A stretch of 64,000 bases of DNA from the NCBI GenBank assembly GCA_964404745.1, contig CAYOLG010000013.1, positions 1-64,000 on the forward strand. Reading direction: 5' to 3'. The stretch comes from Pelagisphaera sp964404745. Lineage in GTDB: Bacteria > Verrucomicrobiota > Verrucomicrobiia > Opitutales > Opitutaceae. This document shows positions 8,587-17,556 of this stretch, in pieces. Within the stretch, counting starts at the first letter, position 1; every line of letters begins with the position of its first letter. A model generated the notes under the pieces. The model ran no database searches. It was not told where the DNA came from and saw only the letters and a list, made by a program, of their open reading frames with translations. Both the position numbers and the translations under genes were made by a program.

Positions 8587-10314
8587 ATGACCTCCTTCAC
8601 CCCCAAAGAGACATGGAATTCGCGCATCGGGATTATCCTGGCCGTATCCGGCAGCGCTGTCGGTCTCGGCAACTTCCTCCGCTTTCCAGGATTGGCCGCC
8701 AAGCATGGCGGCGGCGCCTTCATGCTGGCCTATTTTATCTCTTTCCTGATTATCGGCCTCTCCATTTGCTGGGCCGAGTGGGCTATGGGACGGGCTGGGG
8801 GGCAAAAGGGCTACAATTCCAGCCCTGGCATACTCGGAGCTATTACGGGTCGAAAGAATCTCAAATACGTAGGGGTTCTGGGAGTCCTCGTTCCGGTGAT
8901 GATCTACATGTACTATGTCTACATCGAGGCGTGGTGCTTGGGCTACGCGGTCAATTTCATGGCTGGGAATCTGGATTTCCAAAGCGGCGATGAGGCTGGC
9001 GCATTTTTCGAAAGTTTCGTCGGCATCGGAGAGAATGGAACCGCCTTCGGATTCGACATCAAGCAGGTAGGATTATTTCTCATAGCGGTTTTCATCCTCA
9101 ATTTTTTCCTCATTTACCGTGGCCTCTCCCGAGGCATCGAGCTATTCTGCAAATACGCGATGCCTGCCCTTGTGATACTGGCTCTCGTCGTGTTGGTAAG
9201 GGTAATGACGCTGGGCACCCCCGATCCCGGCAACCCGGACCTCAATGTCTCCAACGGTCTAGGCTACATGTGGAATCCCACCAAGGTGTTCCTGGAGGAG
9301 CGGTCGGCCGACGGCGATTGGCAGAAAGCTAGGGAGATCGTCGGTGAACGCTCGTTGAGCATTGCCCAACAAGAAGCCTCAGCCAGCCCCGACTTGCGGG
9401 TAAGAGAGATTTTCTTGCCAGAACAGCTGACGAATTTTCAGTTGTGGCTAGATGCTGCGGGGCAAATATTCTTCTCCCTGAGCATCGGTTTCGGCGTCAT
9501 TATTACCTACGCAAGCTACCTTAAACGGAAAGACGATGTAGTCCTCAGCGGTCTAGCCTCCACTTCTGCCAATGAGTTTTGCGAAGTCGGTCTCGGGGGA
9601 TTGATGACCGTCCCAGCCGCTTTCACCTTCCTGGGAATCGCCGGAGCCACCGGCTCCACCTTAGGACTGGGCTTCAACGCCCTGCCCATGGTTTTCAGCT
9701 CTATGCCGGCCGGACAACTCTTCGGATTTCTCTTCTTCTTTTTGCTGTTCCTCGCCGCCGTCACCAGCTCGCTGTCCATGCTCCAGCCAGGGATCGCGTT
9801 CCTCGAGGAGTCGATGAATATTGGTCGGCATCAATCAGTCGCCATACTTGGCTTTATCACCGCTATCGGAAGCGGTTTCGTCGTCTACTTCAGCAAGGAC
9901 CTAAAGGCTCTGGATACTATCGATTTTTGGGTGGGCACCTTCCTCATATTCGTGCTCGCCACCGTACAGATTATCATTTTCGGGTGGGTAATCGGGATCA
10001 AGCGAGGCTTGAAAATGGCCAACCAAGGAGCTATCTTCCCCGTCCCTAAAATCTATGGGTTTATTATCAGGTATGTTACACCCACGTTTTTGCTTACCAT
10101 TTTCGCTCTATGGACGACGCAAAATGTATTTGGATACAACATCATAACTGGCCAGCAAGAGTACTCGTCCTATTGGAAGGATCTCTTTATCGAACCTAAT
10201 GGAGTGGCGATACTCAGCGTTTTTCTGATCATTATAGTGGCCTCGTTCATTGCGATATTGGCCGCTATCGCGGAAAAGTTCAAATTTGAGAACGAAGAAG
10301 GGAAGAAATCATGA
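8587..10314 (+). CDS. Sodium:neurotransmitter symporter (NSS) family transporter, large subunit
   Basis: This 575-residue protein has about 12 transmembrane helices. The first helix carries the NSS signature SAVGLGNFLRFPGLAAKHGG, with the unwound GNxxRFP segment that binds sodium and substrate in LeuT. Residues about 215-290 form a large hydrophilic insertion between helices, longer than in LeuT. The family imports amino acids with sodium. The stop codon overlaps the start of a 50-codon gene (ATGA), in the manner of two-component MetP/MetS-type importers. Substrate is inferred only broadly: an amino acid, possibly methionine or alanine. Confidence 0.92.
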   Translation: MTSFTPKETWNSRIGIILAVSGSAVGLGNFLRFPGLAAKHGGGAFMLAYFISFLIIGLSICWAEWAMGRAGGQKGYNSSPGILGAITGRKNLKYVGVLGVLVPVMIYMYYVYIEAWCLGYAVNFMAGNLDFQSGDEAGAFFESFVGIGENGTAFGFDIKQVGLFLIAVFILNFFLIYRGLSRGIELFCKYAMPALVILALVVLVRVMTLGTPDPGNPDLNVSNGLGYMWNPTKVFLEERSADGDWQKAREIVGERSLSIAQQEASASPDLRVREIFLPEQLTNFQLWLDAAGQIFFSLSIGFGVIITYASYLKRKDDVVLSGLASTSANEFCEVGLGGLMTVPAAFTFLGIAGATGSTLGLGFNALPMVFSSMPAGQLFGFLFFFLLFLAAVTSSLSMLQPGIAFLEESMNIGRHQSVAILGFITAIGSGFVVYFSKDLKALDTIDFWVGTFLIFVLATVQIIIFGWVIGIKRGLKMANQGAIFPVPKIYGFIIRYVTPTFLLTIFALWTTQNVFGYNIITGQQEYSSYWKDLFIEPNGVAILSVFLIIIVASFIAILAAIAEKFKFENEEGKKS

Positions 10315-10463
10315 CTCTAGGTGGATGGATCATTATGCTCGTGTCGGTGGGAAGCGTCACAGCGCTCTTCTGCTGGTGTATTTTCAAAGTACTGACGACT
10401 CCTGAGGAGGAGGAGAAGATACACGGCTTTGAAATCGAGACCCCGGATGCCGAACATAAGTAG
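10311..10463 (+). CDS. Small subunit of the NSS transporter (MetS-like single-span protein)
   Basis: This 50-residue protein begins MTLGGWIIMLVSVGSVTALF and has one membrane helix (about residues 5-28) followed by an acidic cytoplasmic tail (TTPEEEEKIHGFEIETPDAE). Its ATG overlaps the TGA of the large transporter gene, so the two are translationally coupled. Short single-span proteins directly after NSS genes are known as MetS-type small subunits and are needed for transport in Corynebacterium. The assignment rests on position, size and topology, since such short proteins show little sequence conservation. The tail is longer and more acidic than I would expect. Confidence 0.72.
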   Translation: MTLGGWIIMLVSVGSVTALFCWCIFKVLTTPEEEEKIHGFEIETPDAEHK

Positions 10464-10766
10464 ACTCTCGCCCAGGCGTTTTCGGTAGCGGCCGATCTCA
10501 CGCCTACGCCAACGCTACGGCGGTGCCAGACGAGCGGCCATAGTCTAGATCCAACGATCGCACGTAATTGCATTTCGATTTATTTTGATCCTCCCTACCA
10601 AGGAGCCGAGGCAAGCCGAGGTGTTTGCCCAGCCCTGCCGATTGAAGTGCAGACGCGACATCCCGCCCAATCTTCTTTCTCACCCGTCAATCGAAGATTG
10701 AACTTGAAGCCCCTGAGTCAGCGCGTAACCGAATAGACGATTCAAAACGAATAACCATACATTCTC
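10464..10766. other. Intergenic region upstream of htpG
   Basis: These 303 bases contain the dispersed repeat at 10484-10541, a short stretch with GGAGCCGAGGCAAGCCGAGG, and the leader of htpG. I see no credible reading frame and no clear sigma-70 promoter pair. Confidence 0.5.
10484..10541. repeat. Dispersed intergenic repeat, copy 1
   Basis: A GGTAGCGGCCGATCTC head is followed by a CG-rich arm ending GACGAGCGGCCAT. A closely similar copy of about 58 bases lies at 17626-17683, and its 3' half recurs at 58271-58294. The GTAG tetranucleotide before a palindrome is the mark of REP elements. Confidence 0.65.
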
Positions 10767-12620
10767 ATGAGCGCCCAAAATGTAGAAAAACATCAGTTCC
10801 AAGCGGAAATAAAGCAGCTTCTGGATATCGTTATCCATTCGCTCTACACGGAGAAGGAAATCTTCGTCCGCGAATTGATATCCAACGGCTCGGATGCCCT
10901 GGAGAAACTTCGGCATGTCAAGCTGACCGAGAAGAATATTTTCGACAAGGATCTGGATCTTGAGATCAAGATCACCACCGACGACACCGCCAATAACATC
11001 ACCATCCAGGATTTCGGGATAGGCATGACGAAAGACGAGCTCGTCAAGAGCCTGGGTACGATCGCCCACTCAGGTTCCAAACAGTTCCTCGAAGCCTTGA
11101 AGCAGGGCGGCGAAAAGAACGAGAACCTGATCGGCCAGTTTGGTGTCGGGTTTTACTCGGCCTTCATGGTCGCTAAAGAAGTGAAAGTCTTCTCCCGATC
11201 TTGGAAGGAGGACGAGCCCGGCCACGTTTGGAAAAGTTCCGGGGCTGGCGATTACGAGATCGAGGAAGTCGACGGCCAGCGCAGAGGGACCAAAATCGTG
11301 GTCTCTTTGAAGGACGACGACAAGCAGTTCGCCAGCAGCTCCAACATCAAAGAAATCGTCAAGCGGTATTCCAGCTTCGTCCAGTTCCCCATCAAACTAA
11401 ACGGGGATGTGGTCAACACGATCGACGCCCTCTGGTTGCGGAGCAAGTCCGATATCAAAGACGAAGAGTATACGGAATTCTATAAGTTCCAAGCCAATGC
11501 CTGGGACGAGCCGCGCTATCGCTTGCATTTCAGCGCCGACGCTCCCTTAGCTATCAAAGCCTTGCTCTTCGTTCCGCAAGAGAATCCGGAACGGGCTGGA
11601 CTCGGCCGCATCGATCCCGGGGTAGCTTTGTACTGCCGGAAAGTGCTAATCGACTCCAAGCCTGACGAGCTCCTTCCCGAATGGATGCGCTTCGCCAAAG
11701 GAGTCGTCGATTGCGAAGACTTGCCGCTCAACATCTCGCGGGAAACGATGCAGGATAAATCACTGCTTCAGAAACTAGGTAAGGTGATCACCAAGCGGTT
11801 CCTGAAGTTCCTCGCTGAGGAAGCCAAGAAACGCCCCGAACAGTATCAGGAATTCTTCGACAAATTTGGCTTCTTTATCAAAGAAGGCGTAGCCATCGAT
11901 TTCACATACAAAGACGAACTCTCAAAGCTCCTCTACTTTGAGTCGTCGACTTTGGAAAAGGGTAAACGGACCTCATTGGCGGACTACGTGTCGCGCATGA
12001 AGGAAGACCAGAAGGAAATCTACTACATCTTGGGACAAAACCGCGAATCCATCGAAAGCGGGCCTTACCTAGAGGGATTCAAAGCCCGAGGCGTAGAAGT
12101 CCTGTTCCTCTACGAAGCTGTAGACGAATACGTCATGTCCAACTTGCGTGAATACGAAGAAAAAATTCTCGTCTCCGCCGATCAGGGGGATCTCAAGCTG
12201 GATGACGCGCCCGAGCCAAACCAAGAGGGAGCCTTGTCCGATGAGGAAAGCAAGGGTCTCTGCGACTGGCTCAAGGAAACGATCGGCGATCGGGTCAAGG
12301 AAGTGAAAGTCTCTACCCGGCTGGTTGACAGTCCCTCCATGGCCTTGTCACCCGACGCCATGTCATCGCAGATGCGCCGCATGATGCGTCAAATGGGCCA
12401 GGATTCGGGGATGCCGAATGAAGTGCTCTTCGAGATCAACCCGAGGCATTCCCTGATGATCAACCTCAATCAGCAGCGGGAATCGAACCCGGACCTAGCC
12501 AAGCTGATCGCCCTGCAGGCCTTCGACAATTCCCTCATCGCGGCAGGCTTGCTGGAGGATCCTAGGGAGATGGTGACGCGGACCTATGAGATTCTTTCCC
12601 GGGCTTCCGAAAAAATGTGA
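10767..12620 (+). CDS. htpG: Molecular chaperone HtpG (Hsp90)
   Basis: This 617-residue cytoplasmic ATPase chaperone has the GHKL ATP-binding motifs in order: ELISNGSDALEKLR (Glu/Asn), DFGIGMT, the GSKQF lid segment and GQFGVGFYSAF. The middle-domain arginine segment NISRETMQ and a C-terminal dimerisation domain follow. Length is usual for bacterial HtpG. It stands alone, with a 303-base leader containing a REP-like repeat. It would be expected to be heat-inducible, but I could not recognise a convincing heat-shock promoter. Confidence 0.97.
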   Translation: MSAQNVEKHQFQAEIKQLLDIVIHSLYTEKEIFVRELISNGSDALEKLRHVKLTEKNIFDKDLDLEIKITTDDTANNITIQDFGIGMTKDELVKSLGTIAHSGSKQFLEALKQGGEKNENLIGQFGVGFYSAFMVAKEVKVFSRSWKEDEPGHVWKSSGAGDYEIEEVDGQRRGTKIVVSLKDDDKQFASSSNIKEIVKRYSSFVQFPIKLNGDVVNTIDALWLRSKSDIKDEEYTEFYKFQANAWDEPRYRLHFSADAPLAIKALLFVPQENPERAGLGRIDPGVALYCRKVLIDSKPDELLPEWMRFAKGVVDCEDLPLNISRETMQDKSLLQKLGKVITKRFLKFLAEEAKKRPEQYQEFFDKFGFFIKEGVAIDFTYKDELSKLLYFESSTLEKGKRTSLADYVSRMKEDQKEIYYILGQNRESIESGPYLEGFKARGVEVLFLYEAVDEYVMSNLREYEEKILVSADQGDLKLDDAPEPNQEGALSDEESKGLCDWLKETIGDRVKEVKVSTRLVDSPSMALSPDAMSSQMRRMMRQMGQDSGMPNEVLFEINPRHSLMINLNQQRESNPDLAKLIALQAFDNSLIAAGLLEDPREMVTRTYEILSRASEKM

Positions 12621-12677
12621 TTATCGGGCCGTGCGCTAAAAATTACCGGAGCAAGGGAGCTACGGGACAATTTTGAA

Positions 12678-12742
12678 GGTAGGGAGGATCGGCTCGATCC
12701 TCCAACTCATCTAAGCGGAGGACCAAGCCGGTCCTCTCTACC
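12678..12742. repeat. Inverted pair of GTAG-headed palindromes (BIME-like)
   Basis: GGTAGGGAGGATCGGCTCGA, completed by TCCTCC (12678-12703), is followed 13 bases later by the same 26-base unit in opposite orientation (12717-12742; on the minus strand it begins GGTAGAGAGGACCGGCTTGG). Each unit is itself a hairpin with GGA/TCC arms. The pair lies between convergent genes. Confidence 0.75.
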
Positions 12743-12770
12743 CGAATTACCCACGAGGATCTTTTTTCGC

Positions 12771-13286
12771 CTACTGGGCTAACGAGCCTTTTTTGAAGAG
12801 GGAGCTGGCAAGGGCCCCGCCCATCCCCCCCCCGATGCCAGATGTGACAACAACCGTTAGAGCCTGCTGAAGAACCACGCCCAGCCCAATTTTTTGGGAT
12901 TTCAACAAATCAATTGATTCCAGCAATTGGTCTCTAGACGACTCCGGAGCCGAATCGGCTAAACTGCCTAACAACTCAACATACCAATTCAGTCCTATGC
13001 GGTAGTCGGTAGCTGCCCATAGGATATCGTACAATGCGGTTGAAGCTCCAAATCCGGCGAGGCAGGAAAGGATGGCCAACTTCATCCCCACCTTGAGCTC
13101 GATTCGGATGCTGTATTTAAAGATATAAGTAGCCGTCGCTACGAAACCCCCGATTACCAATGGCAGGCAGCAAAGGGCATAGCTCAACGGAAAGAGGGTT
13201 AGGATGAACGAAACGGCAGCCCCGGCCAGTAGGGCAGGTTTTGGCGGGCAATCATCAAGGTTTACGATTTCCTGATCCTCGGTCAT
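12771..13286 (-). CDS. Hypothetical membrane protein, glycine-rich C-terminus
   Basis: This is a 171-residue protein of unrecognised family. It has three or four hydrophobic segments: about 17-37, 38-55, 63-85, and a C-terminal GVVLQQALTVVVTSGIGGGM stretch followed by GGALASSL. A soluble loop of about 45 residues (LLGSLADSAPESSRDQ) separates the last two. The frame is open to 13379, which would overlap the upstream DUF2085 gene by 80 bases; the ATG at 13286 leaves a 13-base gap and is preferred. It is the last gene of the miaA - decayed oxidoreductase - DUF2085 operon. Confidence 0.6.
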   Translation of the reverse strand: MTEDQEIVNLDDCPPKPALLAGAAVSFILTLFPLSYALCCLPLVIGGFVATATYIFKYSIRIELKVGMKLAILSCLAGFGASTALYDILWAATDYRIGLNWYVELLGSLADSAPESSRDQLLESIDLLKSQKIGLGVVLQQALTVVVTSGIGGGMGGALASSLFKKGSLAQ

Positions 13287-13299
13287 CTGGGCATCATCC

Positions 13300-13818
13300 T
13301 CAGCCAACTCCACTGGGCAAGCGATTTGAAGCTCGATTATTTTCCTTCGGCGATGGAGTCGTGACTCGACCCAATACAAAAAGCGCCAAGGATACGCCCA
13401 AGTAGAGGCCTAAAGCCAGTCGAAGGATCGGCAAATTGCCATACGCTTGCCATGCCTCCAATAGAACATCGAGCCCGTTAGTACAGGCTGCCCCCAACAA
13501 ATTGATCCACAACCAGGTGGAAGAAACTTTGGAACGAGAATACCGAAGGGCGTGGAATGCGCAACCCACAACGATGCCGACATAAATCCCTAGGCAGCGA
13601 GCGCACACAGCCATCGCGGTACCTCCCACTGCGATGCAGCGGCCAGTCTGCTGATGGCATAAATGCGAAAAAATACCTCGTCCCCAATCCGAACCCGACC
13701 AAGCGATCCCCACGATCGACGCGATCAAAGCGCTACCAATGATAAGGCCTCCCCAGGCTGTTTTAAAGTCGCTCGACCGTGATCCAAGCCTTCGTTCTCT
13801 TGCCTCCAGTTCTCTCAT
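13300..13818 (-). CDS. DUF2085 family membrane protein
   Basis: This 172-residue membrane protein has the DUF2085 hallmark CHQQTGRC followed by MAVCARCLGIYVG, a cysteine/histidine-rich loop beside a membrane helix, with about four hydrophobic segments in all. The function of the family is unknown; the conserved cysteines suggest metal or thiol chemistry near the membrane. The ATG at 13818 overlaps the stop of the upstream pseudogene as ATGA, a relic of translational coupling. Longer starts upstream would run into that gene. The protein itself looks intact. Confidence 0.8.
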   Translation of the reverse strand: MRELEARERRLGSRSSDFKTAWGGLIIGSALIASIVGIAWSGSDWGRGIFSHLCHQQTGRCIAVGGTAMAVCARCLGIYVGIVVGCAFHALRYSRSKVSSTWLWINLLGAACTNGLDVLLEAWQAYGNLPILRLALGLYLGVSLALFVLGRVTTPSPKENNRASNRLPSGVG

Positions 13819-14388
13819 GGCGACGGAACAGACAATGGTTTCCCTTCTAGAAACGAGCGTTCGGCCAAATCGCAAAGCAAATAACTCATGCGCGCATCTT
13901 GGTATGAAATAGGCCGCCGAGAGTCTCGGGATGTCAGCCGCAGTAATTGTAGCTGCCCTACACTGACCTCTCTAACTTCTTTGGCAACGCGGGCATGCGA
14001 GGGATCGAAGCATCGGTTGAACACCACAAACAGCGGCAACCCTTTTGCGAAAGCCAGCTGAAAACACTCGTCGATTTCTTCTATCCCCTTACCCAAGGGC
14101 TTCTCCGTAAGCACTGCTTTCCCCGCCTCGAGCGAGGCAAGTATCTGACCATAATGCTCACCCGTCGGCGTCGCCACGATTATCGCATCTATCTCCGGAT
14201 CCGAATAGGCTTCTTCTGGGCTCGAAATCGCCTTGCAGTCAAACTCGGAAGCAATTTCCTTCACCCGCTCTGAGTTCGTGTCGACTGCGTACCTAAATGA
14301 CACTTGCGGCAAGGCTCGGATGCTTTCCAATTGGAATTGCCCTGCCTAGACCGATCAGGGCGACATTTAGTGGAGAGTGGCTTTTCAT
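13815..14388 (-). pseudogene. Decayed Gfo/Idh/MocA-family oxidoreductase
   Basis: The ATG at 14388 overlaps the miaA stop (ATGA) and gives MKSHSPLNVALIGLGRA, a normal dinucleotide-binding start. The frame then shifts by two bases (or five lost) exactly in the GxGxxG loop, and the rest continues in another frame as AGQFQLESIRALPQV. That part includes the NAD-fold blocks IDAIIVATPTGEHYGQI and KAVLTEKPLGKGIEE. After about 155 residues of Rossmann domain the sequence passes straight into a typical family C-terminus (SYLLCDLAERSFLEGKPLSV), so about 150 residues of the substrate domain are missing. The stop overlaps the next ATG. Intact relatives are about 330-350 residues. Confidence 0.8.
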
Positions 14389-15314
14389 AGAAACAGGGAT
14401 CGTATATCTACTGGCTCAGCATTGGTCAAATCGACCCGTTTCCCGCTTGGCAATTGGGTTCTAAACCAGGTTCTCTGTTTCTTGGCTAGCTGGCGCGTGT
14501 TCACTACAATACGTTCGATGAGCGTATCCCTACTGCACTTACCTGAGAGATATTCGAGCGTCTCGCGATAGCCAATAGCGTTAGCTGCGCTCGGGTTCGA
14601 TGCAAAACCGATCTCCCGCAGTCGCTTCACTTCGTCTATCAATCCGTTTTCCAGCATCTCGATCACTCGCTTCTCGATACGAGCGTTGAGGTCCGATTTC
14701 TCCCGTTCCAGGACTACGAGGCGTTTTTCCGAATCGATGAGCCGATTGCGCTGGTTCGAAAACCGAGTCTTCAGTCTCAATAAGGATTCTCCCGTTTCCA
14801 AGCATCGTTCCAAAGACCGAGCGACTCTTCTGGGATTCTTTGTATCGATAATTTTTTCACAATCTGGATCGATCTCTTTGAGAGCCTCCAAGAGTCCTAT
14901 TAGGCCACTCTCTTTTTCGATCTCACGGACCCTAGCCCGGGTATTAGACGAAACGACAACGCTGTCCACAACGGGTTCGAAATAGGCTTTCAGGTAAAAA
15001 CCGCTTCCTCCCACGACCAAAACTTTTCGACCCCGACTCCAGATTTTCTCAACTTTTTGAATAGCCAAGTCGACGTATTCGCCGATATCCATTTGCACAG
15101 AGGGCGGTCTCATATCAACGAGATGGTGGGGGGCTCGTTCTCGCTCGAGAATGGTGGGTTTAGCAGTACCGATATCCATTTGCCGGTAAAACAAGAGCGA
15201 GTCGCAAGAGACGATTTCCGCATCGAATGCCTCCGCCCAGGCGAGGGCCAAGTCCGTTTTACCAACGGCTGTGCAACCGGTTAGGACGAACAAGGAATTG
15301 CGTTTCTCCTCCAT
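14385..15314 (-). CDS. miaA: tRNA dimethylallyltransferase MiaA
   Basis: MiaA adds an isopentenyl group to A37 of tRNAs that read codons starting with U. The 309-residue protein has the P-loop GCTAVGKT (residues 13-20), SCDSLLFYRQMDIGTAKP (the catalytic Asp and substrate-binding block), APHHLVD, and the C-terminal NTRQLAKKQRTWFR block with its RQ..RQxTWFR-like motif. It heads a minus-strand operon, and its stop overlaps the start of the decayed oxidoreductase gene. Confidence 0.97.
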   Translation of the reverse strand: MEEKRNSLFVLTGCTAVGKTDLALAWAEAFDAEIVSCDSLLFYRQMDIGTAKPTILERERAPHHLVDMRPPSVQMDIGEYVDLAIQKVEKIWSRGRKVLVVGGSGFYLKAYFEPVVDSVVVSSNTRARVREIEKESGLIGLLEALKEIDPDCEKIIDTKNPRRVARSLERCLETGESLLRLKTRFSNQRNRLIDSEKRLVVLEREKSDLNARIEKRVIEMLENGLIDEVKRLREIGFASNPSAANAIGYRETLEYLSGKCSRDTLIERIVVNTRQLAKKQRTWFRTQLPSGKRVDLTNAEPVDIRSLFL

Positions 15315-15521
15315 CTGTTAGGCAATCAGTCTTTCGGTCCTCAGAAATTATCTAGGAAATCATTTGTTACATTTACGCAAATACACCGAATTTGGCTCGC
15401 TAGATCCCTATTTGAAAACTCCTTGAAGGCGATTGCAACGAGAACTTCCATACACGTCTTTCGCAAGCCATTACCGATTGCAAAATCCTCAATAATCATT
15501 CTGAACAGCAACAGTCACTCT

Positions 15522-16376
15522 ATGAAAATTCCGCCGCGCAAATATAAGACGATCTTTATTTCCGACGTCCATTTGGGCACGTTGAACAGCAAGGTCAAAG
15601 AAGCGATTCACTTTCTGAAGAACACCCGTTGCCAGCGTCTCGTGCTGAATGGCGACATTATTGATGGTTGGCAGCTAAATCGTGGCAGCGTCTGGACCAA
15701 GGAGCACACCAAGTTCATTCGCCATATCCTTAAGAAAATCGAAAAGAAGAAACTTGAGGTCATCTATTTGCGCGGCAACCACGACGATATTCTCAGCCGC
15801 TTTCTCCCTATGAAGTTCGGAACACTCTCTATAGTCGACGACTTCATCCATGAGACTCCCACGGGACGGTACCTTGTTCTTCACGGCGACATCTTCGATA
15901 CCATAACCAAGAATTTCGTTTTTCTGGCCCATCTAGGAGACTGGGGATACAAACTACTCATGTCCTTGAACCGCTGGTACAATAAGTACCGCGTGTGGCG
16001 AGGCAAAGAATACTATTCGCTCAGCAAGGCGATCAAAGCCAAGGTCAAGGCCGCCGTGAACTTCGTATCTAGTTTCGAGGAAAAGCTGGGTAAACTCGCC
16101 CAAGCCAAAGGGTGCAACGGCGTAATATGCGGCCACATCCACACGCCAGCAGACAAGAAGATTGGCGACTTTCGGTACCTAAATTCTGGCGATTGGGTGG
16201 AATCACTGTCAGCCATCGTCGAGCATTTCGACGGCACCATGGAACTCGTCTACTTTCACGACTTCGTCATCGACTATCCGATGAAAAATGACCTCACCGA
16301 CGAGGAGACCGATGAGGACGCTCTCGATTTGACACGAATTGGCGTCATGGCGGAAGACATGATTCAGCTTGCTTGA
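15522..16376 (+). CDS. UDP-2,3-diacylglucosamine diphosphatase-like metallophosphoesterase
   Basis: This 284-residue calcineurin-type phosphoesterase has all the metal-site motifs: SDVHLG, NGDIIDGW, RGNHDD, LHGDIFD and GHIHTP. The fold and the extra helical insertion (WYNKYRVWRGKEYYSLSKAI) match the COG2908/LpxH-like group, which hydrolyses UDP-2,3-diacylglucosamine in lipid A synthesis. The ATG at 15522 places the first motif near residue 13; the frame is open upstream to 15423 without family support. It is followed by mscS. LpxH activity is the best guess but is not proven by sequence. Confidence 0.8.
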   Translation: MKIPPRKYKTIFISDVHLGTLNSKVKEAIHFLKNTRCQRLVLNGDIIDGWQLNRGSVWTKEHTKFIRHILKKIEKKKLEVIYLRGNHDDILSRFLPMKFGTLSIVDDFIHETPTGRYLVLHGDIFDTITKNFVFLAHLGDWGYKLLMSLNRWYNKYRVWRGKEYYSLSKAIKAKVKAAVNFVSSFEEKLGKLAQAKGCNGVICGHIHTPADKKIGDFRYLNSGDWVESLSAIVEHFDGTMELVYFHDFVIDYPMKNDLTDEETDEDALDLTRIGVMAEDMIQLA

Positions 16377-16465
16377 TATCTGCCAACAGCGATGAAAATC
16401 GCTTCGAGCACATAGACAAGCCGCATCGACCACTGCATATTGACAAAATTTTTAAGGTCCTCACG

Positions 16466-17326
16466 ATGGGCTCTATGAATGAGGAGGATACGTTAACTAA
16501 AACACAAGAACTCGTTGCGGCAGCCACAGAGTGGCTCGTTCAAGACAGCATCGATGTCGCCAAAGCCATCTTGATGGCTCTGATTATCTTTGTTGTTGGT
16601 AAATGGATCGCCGGGTTCATTCGCAATAAATTGCGCTCGACGATGCAAAAGCGGGAAGTGGATCCCGCCCTTGTTTCATTTGGCACGAGCATAGTCTACT
16701 ACATCCTGATGATCGCCGTCGTGCTGGCAGCGATTCAGCAGATTGGTTTCCAAACCACTTCGCTCGTAGCAGTACTCGGTGCCGCCGGCTTGGCGGTCGG
16801 TTTGGCCCTGCAAGGCTCTCTCTCTAATTTTGCCTCGGGAGTGCTCATCATCATGTTCCGTCCCTTTAAAATCGGCGATTTTATCGACGCAGGTGGACAG
16901 GCGGGCGTCGTCCAGGAAATTGGCGTACTCGTCACCATACTAAAAACGCCCGACAATAAGAAAATTATTCAACCAAACTCCGCCATCATGTCTGGCAGCA
17001 TCGTCAATGTCACCGCCAACGACACGCGTCGCGTCGACATGTCGGTTGGCGTCAGCTACAGCGATGATTTGGATAAAGTGCAGAACATCATCATGGATGT
17101 ACTCAACGCCGACGAACGCGTGCTCAAAGATCCCGCTCCGCAGGTGGTGGTCGCGGAACTAGCCGATAGCAGCGTTAATTTCCACGTGCGTCCATGGACT
17201 GCAACTAGTGACTACTCGGGCGTTTACTTCGATTTCCAAAAAACCATCAAGCAACGCCTAGACAGCGAAGGCGTATCCATCCCCTTCCCACAACAAGATG
17301 TGTATATGCGTCAGGTTGCTGAATAA
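16466..17326 (+). CDS. mscS: Small-conductance mechanosensitive channel (MscS family)
   Basis: This 286-residue channel protein has three transmembrane helices. The pore helix TM3 carries the Gly/Ala-rich MscS pattern (AVLGAAGLAVGLALQGSLSN), followed by FASGVLIIMFRPFKIGDFI. The beta domain and alpha/beta vestibule domain complete the family length. It releases solutes during osmotic downshock. The ATG at 16466 has AAGG eight bases upstream; an upstream TTG would overlap the previous gene. It is followed by a YqaE-like mini-protein frame and a strong terminator. Confidence 0.95.
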   Translation: MGSMNEEDTLTKTQELVAAATEWLVQDSIDVAKAILMALIIFVVGKWIAGFIRNKLRSTMQKREVDPALVSFGTSIVYYILMIAVVLAAIQQIGFQTTSLVAVLGAAGLAVGLALQGSLSNFASGVLIIMFRPFKIGDFIDAGGQAGVVQEIGVLVTILKTPDNKKIIQPNSAIMSGSIVNVTANDTRRVDMSVGVSYSDDLDKVQNIIMDVLNADERVLKDPAPQVVVAELADSSVNFHVRPWTATSDYSGVYFDFQKTIKQRLDSEGVSIPFPQQDVYMRQVAE

Positions 17327-17361
17327 TAAACCTAACCCCCAATCAACTAACGGACAACAAA

Positions 17362-17526
17362 GTCGTTAAAATCATTCTCGCTATTCTCATTCCACCTTTG
17401 GGAGCCTTCCTTCAAATTGGAGCGACCAAGTACTTCTGGATTAATATCGTCCTGCTGTTTCTAACCTTCGGTATCGGCGCAGTAATACACGCTCTCTGGC
17501 TCGCGCTAACGGACCAAAAAGGCTAG
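17362..17526 (+). CDS. YqaE/Pmp3-family small membrane protein without a recognisable start codon
   Basis: The translated frame contains VVKIILAILIPPLGAFLQIG, then a short polar turn and WINIVLLFLTFGIGAVIHALW, ending LALTDQKG. This is the complete two-helix pattern of the UPF0057 family (YqaE, yeast Pmp3), found in membranes under salt or cold stress. The frame is open from 17323 to the TAG at 17524, but it contains no ATG, GTG or TTG before the conserved region. The available codons are ATA, ACG (17350) and CTA. It may use a rare start or be a recent pseudogene. Coordinates give the conserved part only. It directly follows mscS and ends before a terminator. Confidence 0.65.
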   Translation, partial: VVKIILAILIPPLGAFLQIGATKYFWINIVLLFLTFGIGAVIHALWLALTDQKG

Positions 17527-17556
17527 GCCATTAAACGAAAAACTTCTCAGAGGAAA

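Noticed and set aside
10680..10766. Heat-shock sigma-32 promoter before htpG (CTTGAAG)
   Set aside because: The -35-like CTTGAAG has no CCCCAT-type -10 at the required 13-15 base spacing.
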